DNA of 9,502 bases from an uncultured Ruminococcus sp. Lineage in GTDB: Bacteria; Bacillota; Clostridia; Oscillospirales; Ruminococcaceae. Of this stretch, positions 5,514 to 9,502 are shown one piece after another; the stretch's first letter is position 1; each line of letters begins with the position of its first letter. The stretch spans positions 1-9,502 of the forward strand of contig CAMOEP010000063.1 of NCBI GenBank assembly GCA_946612185.1. Reading direction: 5' to 3'. Position numbers and translations under genes: made by a program. The notes below the pieces were generated by a model. It was not told the origin of the DNA. It did no database searches and was given only the letters and a program-made list of their open reading frames with translations.

Positions 5514-6103
5514 AGATACTTGTAGCTGACGACCATCAGATGATAGTTAACGGTCTTATCCTCGACCTTAATTCCCTCGTCCCCGATGCGGAAGTAACTG
5601 GTACATCATCGTCCAGCGAGATAATGACGCTTTGTAATGAAAACCGCTTCGATATCGTTTTTATGGACATTGATATGCCCGGTACTGACGGAATAAGTAT
5701 GGCAAAAAAGATACTCGCAAAGTACCCAAGAACTAATATAATCTATATCACCGGATACGAAAAGTACGCTCTCGACAGCTATGAGACTAACGCAAGTACT
5801 TTCATACTCAAACCTATTACCACCAAGAAAATTAAAGCTGCTCTTGATAACCTGCGATTCCCCGTGTCAAGTATAACCGACGAAATGATCGCCTCCCAAA
5901 GTGCCGGCGACGCAGTTATCGGCAGGAAGATACAAAAGTGCCGTGAGGAGCGTGGCATCACCCGCAACCAGCTTTCCGAACTCATGGGCGTTTCCGTTCC
6001 AACCGTCCACCGCTGGGAAAACGGTACAAGAGTTCCCGACGTTGTCACATTCATGCGCCTTGCCAATATCCTCGGCGTAAGCCCCAACGAACTCATGGAC
6101 TGA
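5510..6103 (+). CDS. Response regulator with Cro/CI-type (XRE) output domain
   Basis: A 197-residue receiver protein paired with the kinase upstream. The receiver domain (about 1-118) has the acidic pair Asp7/Asp8, phosphoacceptor Asp53 in FMDIDMPG, Thr81 in YITGY and Lys101 in the KP motif, so it should be phosphorylatable. The output (about 138-197) is a helix-turn-helix of the XRE type: REERGITRNQLSELMGVSVP then TVHRWENGTRVPD and a closing LANILGVSPNELM. Partners of this kinase class usually carry a LytTR or AraC-type output, so REC plus XRE is an uncommon pairing. The start overlaps the kinase stop by 4 bp (ATGA) and has AAAGGAGG at 5492-5499. The stop is at 6101-6103, at the start of repeat copy B. 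Its target is not proved. The operator cluster at 3773-3800 is the obvious candidate. Confidence 0.9.
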   Translation: MKILVADDHQMIVNGLILDLNSLVPDAEVTGTSSSSEIMTLCNENRFDIVFMDIDMPGTDGISMAKKILAKYPRTNIIYITGYEKYALDSYETNASTFILKPITTKKIKAALDNLRFPVSSITDEMIASQSAGDAVIGRKIQKCREERGITRNQLSELMGVSVPTVHRWENGTRVPDVVTFMRLANILGVSPNELMD

Positions 6104-6286
6104 CCGCCTCCCACAGACACCATTCCTAAAACTTTCGGCTTTGAAAAAATTCCCCCTGATATGACGTATCCAGCTTTGCCAAAAACACAAGTTTTGCACG
6201 TCATAGCAGGGGAAATTTTTTTTAGAACTAAGGCAAAGAATTTGGAGATGCTCTTTGCCCGGAAGAATATCCTCAGAAAATAGCCG
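6101..6286 (+). repeat. Intergenic repeat, copy B (long form with hairpin)
   Basis: This is the second copy of the element at 2498-2600, here on the plus strand after the response regulator. Its outer blocks match copy A: TTCCTAAAACTT at 6123-6134 and the 32-base block at 6255-6286, which differs from copy A in one position. The middle holds a long terminator hairpin absent from copy A. It lies between convergent genes, as copy A does. It could be a mobile insertion that carries a terminator, or a conserved 3' module. Confidence 0.75.
6144..6223. terminator. Long bidirectional intrinsic terminator
   Basis: The arms AATTCCCCCTGATATGACGT (6148-6167) and ACGTCATAGCAGGGGAAATT (6198-6217) pair over 20 bases with two mismatches. 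The inner part adds CAAAAAC/GTTTTG pairing around an ACAA loop. On the plus strand the stem ends in eight T's (6216-6223). On the minus strand the outer edge gives six T's. It can end both the kinase/regulator transcript and the convergent GH43/cardiolipin synthase transcript. Confidence 0.85.
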
Positions 6287-6311
6287 AAAGGAGTGCCGCT
6301 GATCCTCCGCA

Positions 6312-7877
6312 TCACATCAGTGGAGCGAGCAGCTTCATTATACTTCCGGTTATTTTATAGTAAAGTTTCTCTTTGCGTATAGTTTCCGGGGTGACCTGCC
6401 TGCACTTTTTCAGCGTGGTGTTGAAATCGGCGCTGATATTGCTGATACAGCTTGTGCGGTAGAGGTAGGTTGCGCACTCGAAATGGTGGTAGAGACTGCG
6501 GTAATCAAGGTTTATCGTGCCAACTACCGCCTTTTCGTCGTCGCTGACGAACACCTTTGCGTGGACGAATCCGGGAGTGTACTCATATATCTTGACACCG
6601 GCGGCGATAAGCGGCTTGTAGTGCGCCTTAGCCAGCGAATACGCCAGTTTCTTGTCCGGAATACCTGGGAGTATTATCTTCACGTCAACTCCCCGCTGTG
6701 CCGCATATTTCAGGGCAGACTCCAGTTCTCCGTCAAGTATAAGGTACGGTGTCATGATGTGGACGTAGCTTCTTGCACGGTTGAGAATGTCCATATACAC
6801 GTTCTCACCCACCTTGTCGTCGTCGAGGGGATGGTCGCCGTAGGGCATAACATAGCCGTCCGTTGGCACTTCGTAAACTGTATCCAGCCACTTCTCCCAC
6901 TCTGGCTCAGCAACTCCGATATTCCACATTTGCAGGAACATAAGTGTAAAACTCCGCACCGCCTTGCCTTTCAGCATAACAGCGGTATCCTTCCAGTGAC
7001 CAAAGCGCTCCCGTGCATTGATATACTCGTCAGCAAGGTTCACGCCGCCGTTAAATGCCGTTTTTCCGTCGATGACCAGTATTTTTCTATGGTCACGGTA
7101 GTTGTAGGTAGTGGATAAAAACGGCGCTATCGGTGAGAACGCCTTAGCCTTGATGCCCAGACGTTCCAGGCGTTTGGGGTAGTCATGTGGGAGCAGGCTG
7201 ACCTCGCACATTCCGTCGTACAGAAGCCTTACCTCAACTCCCTGTGCCGCCTTGTCAGCCAGTATTTTCAGGATAGTTCCCCACATATAGCCCTCGTCGA
7301 TGATGAAGTATTCAAGGAATATGAACCGCTCCGCCTTTTTCAGTTCTTCCACAAGTGAAGCGAACTTCTCCTCGCCACTTGGAAAGTACTGCACCTGCGT
7401 TCCCCGGTAAATAGGGAAACAGCCACTTCGATTGACGTACCTGCAAAGGTCGTCAGTACCGGAATTCACAAGGTCAGGGGCATAGATGACTTCTGTTTCC
7501 TGCTGTATACGTTCCCGGCTTTCTCTGATAGCGTGCTGAACCAGCGCTCTTTCCGCCTTGTGACCGATGTCACGCTGGGTGAACCAGAAGAATAATGAAG
7601 CCGGGATAGGGAACAGCATGATAAGGTTCAGCCAGGTAAGCTTGGCGGTAGAATCCATGTCGATGTTGAAAAGGTACAAGACCATTACCACGGCAAATAT
7701 CCTTATAGCGCCATTGAACCAGGTGAAATACTCGTCCGCCCAGACGTAGAGGGCGATAAAAATGGCGATCTGGAAAATGATAAGCAGGACTATCATTCCC
7801 AGTCTGCTGAAAATCAGGCGGAGAAGTCCCTTTTTCTTCTTGGGGACAAGTCGGAGAACTGTGTTAGTTTCGGTCAT
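6312..7877 (-). CDS. cls: Cardiolipin synthase (PLD superfamily, two HKD motifs)
   Basis: A 521-residue membrane enzyme of the phospholipase D superfamily that makes cardiolipin from phosphatidylglycerol. After a basic N-terminus (VPKKKKGLLR) it has helices at about 25-48, 55-71 and 81-100. Two catalytic motifs follow: HRKILVID (His263, Lys265, Asp270) and HAKVFVSD (His439, Lys441, Asp446), each followed by the expected Gly/Asn patch (FNGGVNLADEY and VVGTINLDYRS). The length is typical for bacterial cardiolipin synthases. The start at 7877 overlaps the GH43 stop by 4 bp (ATGA) and has no recognisable ribosome site. Translation therefore probably depends on the upstream gene. Pairing with a xylan-side glycosidase is odd, since no shared pathway is evident. 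The gene ends before the bidirectional terminator and has no promoter of its own that I can see. Confidence 0.93.
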   Translation of the reverse strand: MTETNTVLRLVPKKKKGLLRLIFSRLGMIVLLIIFQIAIFIALYVWADEYFTWFNGAIRIFAVVMVLYLFNIDMDSTAKLTWLNLIMLFPIPASLFFWFTQRDIGHKAERALVQHAIRESRERIQQETEVIYAPDLVNSGTDDLCRYVNRSGCFPIYRGTQVQYFPSGEEKFASLVEELKKAERFIFLEYFIIDEGYMWGTILKILADKAAQGVEVRLLYDGMCEVSLLPHDYPKRLERLGIKAKAFSPIAPFLSTTYNYRDHRKILVIDGKTAFNGGVNLADEYINARERFGHWKDTAVMLKGKAVRSFTLMFLQMWNIGVAEPEWEKWLDTVYEVPTDGYVMPYGDHPLDDDKVGENVYMDILNRARSYVHIMTPYLILDGELESALKYAAQRGVDVKIILPGIPDKKLAYSLAKAHYKPLIAAGVKIYEYTPGFVHAKVFVSDDEKAVVGTINLDYRSLYHHFECATYLYRTSCISNISADFNTTLKKCRQVTPETIRKEKLYYKITGSIMKLLAPLM

Positions 7878-9343
7878 AATTCAGTGTAATGGTTCTGGAG
7901 TTCTGAGAATTCACCTGTGATGCCGTCGCCTGTGGCATAAAGTCCGAACAGTACTCCTGTGAATCCGCCTGCAACTTCGGTGGAAACGTACCTTGTCTGT
8001 GCGCAGCCGAAAGAAGTACCGTTTGCGGAGAAGGAGTAAGCATGGCTGTCGAATCTGATGCTGAGAACGGCTGAATTTCCGGGAATTTCAAGAGTATTGC
8101 GTGTATACTCAGCGTCACCGATATGAAGTGAGAGGACTGCTTCACAGCCACTTGCGCACTTGCGTACTGCCAGGTCATAGTGATGCTTCTCGTCCATATA
8201 TACACTCACGCCAGCCTCGCCGGAATCGCCTGAAACTGACACATTCACGCTGAAATTACCGGTCATTCCGGTCTGCCTTATGCCAATGAACGCAGGTTCA
8301 AGCTGAGAGAGGTCATCGCTGTTTGATTTGAGGGTAAACGCTGAATCGGTGAATTTGCAATCGCTCAGATCGGTATTGCGCAGTTTTATCCACCTGTCAC
8401 GGTCAGCAAATCCGAAACTTGTGGGGCGGTTCTGGGAAAAGTCGCCCTGTATCTCGTACTCTGCATCGGTAGTACCGTCGTTTCCGGCAGTAAACCAGCC
8501 ATCCTCATGGAAGTGAACCGGAGTGAGAAAAGTTTCCCTGCCGATATGGTGATAAGCTTCCCAGTCGCCTATCTGACGGAAGCCCAGGTGGAGAATGAAC
8601 CACTCGCCGGTGTCGGGTTTCCGGATAAGGTCGCCGTGACCCATGCCCTGCAAGCGGAATCCGCCCTTATTACGGTTTGTGAGGACTGGGTTTCCGCTGT
8701 AGCCCTCGAAAGTTCCCCAGAGGGAGGAACTTCTTGCGTAGGTTATCATATGACCGTACTCCGTGCCGCCCTCAGCCGCCATGAGGTAGTAGTAGCTGCC
8801 TATTTTGTAAAGGTGGGGGGACTCCAGGAATCTTCCGCCAGAGCCTTGCCAGAGACAGCGGGAGGGAGTGAGTTTTTCACCGGTATTTATGTCTATCTCG
8901 CACTGAATAACTCCGCCTGTACCGTCGTCAGCAGTGCCGTTGCTCATGAAGTACGCCTTGCCGTCCTCGAAGTAGAGACTGGGGTCAATTCCGTCCTGGT
9001 CAACATTAATTGGTTCTGACCATTCGCCGTGGATATCGTTGGTAGTGACGTAGAAATTCCGACCGGTGGTGGTATTGGTCGTTACCATATAGAAAGTGCC
9101 GTTGTTATAGCGTATGGTCGGGGCGAAAATGCCTGCGGAACTTACTGCACCGGTGAGAGGAAGCTGAGAGGGACGAGTAAGGACGTGACCTATCTGTGAC
9201 CAGTTTACCAGGTCGGCGCTTTCAAAGAGGGCAACGCCGGGGAAGTACTGGAATGTGCTGGTGACCAGGTAGAATTTACCCTCAGCGAAGCAAACACTGG
9301 GGTCGGGGTAGAAACCGGGGATAATGGGGTTCTGGAACTTCAT
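7874..9343 (-). CDS. Intracellular GH43 beta-xylosidase / alpha-L-arabinofuranosidase
   Basis: A 489-residue glycoside hydrolase of family 43, probably removing xylose or arabinose from imported arabinoxylan fragments. There is no signal peptide, so it works in the cytoplasm. The five-bladed catalytic domain (about 1-300) shows the usual three acids: general base Asp14 in PGFYPDPSVC, Asp120 in DGIDPSLYF, and general acid Glu174 in LESPHLYK, with GHGD near 235-238. The C-terminal part (about 310-489) is a beta-rich domain like the concanavalin-type 'GH43_C2' domain of XynB-like enzymes. From overall look it is nearer to the GH43_12 or GH43_11 subfamilies. The start at 9343 has a perfect AAGGAGG site at 9350-9356. 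The longer frame to 9433 is ruled out because the promoter lies inside it. It is the first gene of a coupled pair with cls. Confidence 0.93.
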   Translation of the reverse strand: MKFQNPIIPGFYPDPSVCFAEGKFYLVTSTFQYFPGVALFESADLVNWSQIGHVLTRPSQLPLTGAVSSAGIFAPTIRYNNGTFYMVTTNTTTGRNFYVTTNDIHGEWSEPINVDQDGIDPSLYFEDGKAYFMSNGTADDGTGGVIQCEIDINTGEKLTPSRCLWQGSGGRFLESPHLYKIGSYYYLMAAEGGTEYGHMITYARSSSLWGTFEGYSGNPVLTNRNKGGFRLQGMGHGDLIRKPDTGEWFILHLGFRQIGDWEAYHHIGRETFLTPVHFHEDGWFTAGNDGTTDAEYEIQGDFSQNRPTSFGFADRDRWIKLRNTDLSDCKFTDSAFTLKSNSDDLSQLEPAFIGIRQTGMTGNFSVNVSVSGDSGEAGVSVYMDEKHHYDLAVRKCASGCEAVLSLHIGDAEYTRNTLEIPGNSAVLSIRFDSHAYSFSANGTSFGCAQTRYVSTEVAGGFTGVLFGLYATGDGITGEFSELQNHYTEL

Positions 9344-9371
9344 AAAAGACCTCCTTCTGTATTTATAATTA

Positions 9372-9400
9372 ATTATACTCCGAGAAATGTTTTTTGTCAA
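9372..9400 (-). promoter_or_regulatory. Consensus promoter of the GH43-cls operon
   Basis: On the minus strand TTGACA (9395-9400) and TATAAT (9372-9377) match the sigma-A consensus exactly, with a 17-bp spacer. The transcript should start near 9365 and run about 22 bases to the GH43 ATG at 9343. A consensus promoter with no obvious operator suggests strong or repressor-controlled expression. No catabolite-type site was recognised here. Confidence 0.85.
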
Positions 9401-9433
9401 TTGATTACTGGAAGAAAGCCACGGCAGCAGCAT

Positions 9434-9502
9434 TTACTTTCCGTGATACATTTTCCGCCATACAAGAAAACTGCCGTCAGCCGTGGAAATGTGGACGACA
9501 AG
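9434..9502 (-). CDS. Possible C-terminal end of an upstream gene
   Basis: One minus-strand frame is open from the window edge to a TAA at 9434-9436, giving 22 residues that end in VWRKMYHGK. It stops 90 bases before the GH43 start, with the GH43 promoter in the gap, which suits the end of a preceding minus-strand gene. The stretch is too short to identify a family. It could also be chance. Confidence 0.35.
   Translation of the reverse strand, partial: LVVHISTADGSFLVWRKMYHGK

Noticed and set aside
8507..9019. A 170-residue plus-strand frame
   Set aside because: It is antisense to the GH43 gene, lacks a family signature and is a codon-bias shadow. The same holds for plus-strand frames at 6483-7118 and 3216-3683.
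9344..9433. A 30-residue upstream extension of the GH43 enzyme
   Set aside because: It contains the whole consensus promoter, and the perfect ribosome site precedes the ATG at 9343.

Overview
The window looks like a chromosomal segment of a Ruminococcus-like member of the Clostridia (Oscillospiraceae). That is inferred from strong AGGAGG-type ribosome sites, repeated extended -10 promoters (TGnTATAAT-like), an intracellular GH43 xylan-side enzyme, an HD-GYP relic, a Nif11-like protein and an LytS/AgrC-style kinase. No marker gene fixes the species. I saw no tRNA, rRNA, CRISPR array, transposase or phage gene.

Layout. (1) 1-1300, minus strand: a three-gene set of small unknown proteins, the last cut by the window edge, read from a promoter near 1272-1300. 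(2) 1491-2470, plus strand: a LysR-type regulator with an extended -10 promoter and a textbook T-N11-A dyad about 64 bp before the predicted transcription start. (3) 2498-3072: a debris zone holding a repeat copy, a 5'-truncated HD-GYP gene and two palindromes. (4) 3108-3830, minus strand: a Nif11-like protein with a Cys/His-rich tail, a long structured leader and an operator-like cluster. (5) 3858-4130: a large imperfect fold-back element of about 270 bp. (6) 4129-6103, plus strand: a membrane histidine kinase and a response regulator with a Cro/CI-type (XRE) DNA-binding domain, overlapping by 4 bp. (7) 6144-6223: a long bidirectional terminator inside a second copy of the repeat. (8) 6312-9400, minus strand: a GH43 glycosidase and a cardiolipin synthase overlapping by 4 bp, under a consensus promoter. 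(9) 9434-9502: the possible tail of another minus-strand gene.

How the parts may work together. The kinase/regulator pair and the Nif11-like gene are divergent. Between them lie three GTAAAT/ATTTAC half-sites at regular 3-bp spacing overlapping the Nif11-gene promoter, and a nine-base match to one of them lies just downstream of the kinase promoter. This makes a local circuit plausible, in which the REC-XRE regulator controls the Cys-rich Nif11-like product. No maturation enzyme or exporter is visible, so this is inference. The GH43 and cardiolipin synthase genes form a translationally coupled pair with no obvious biochemical link.
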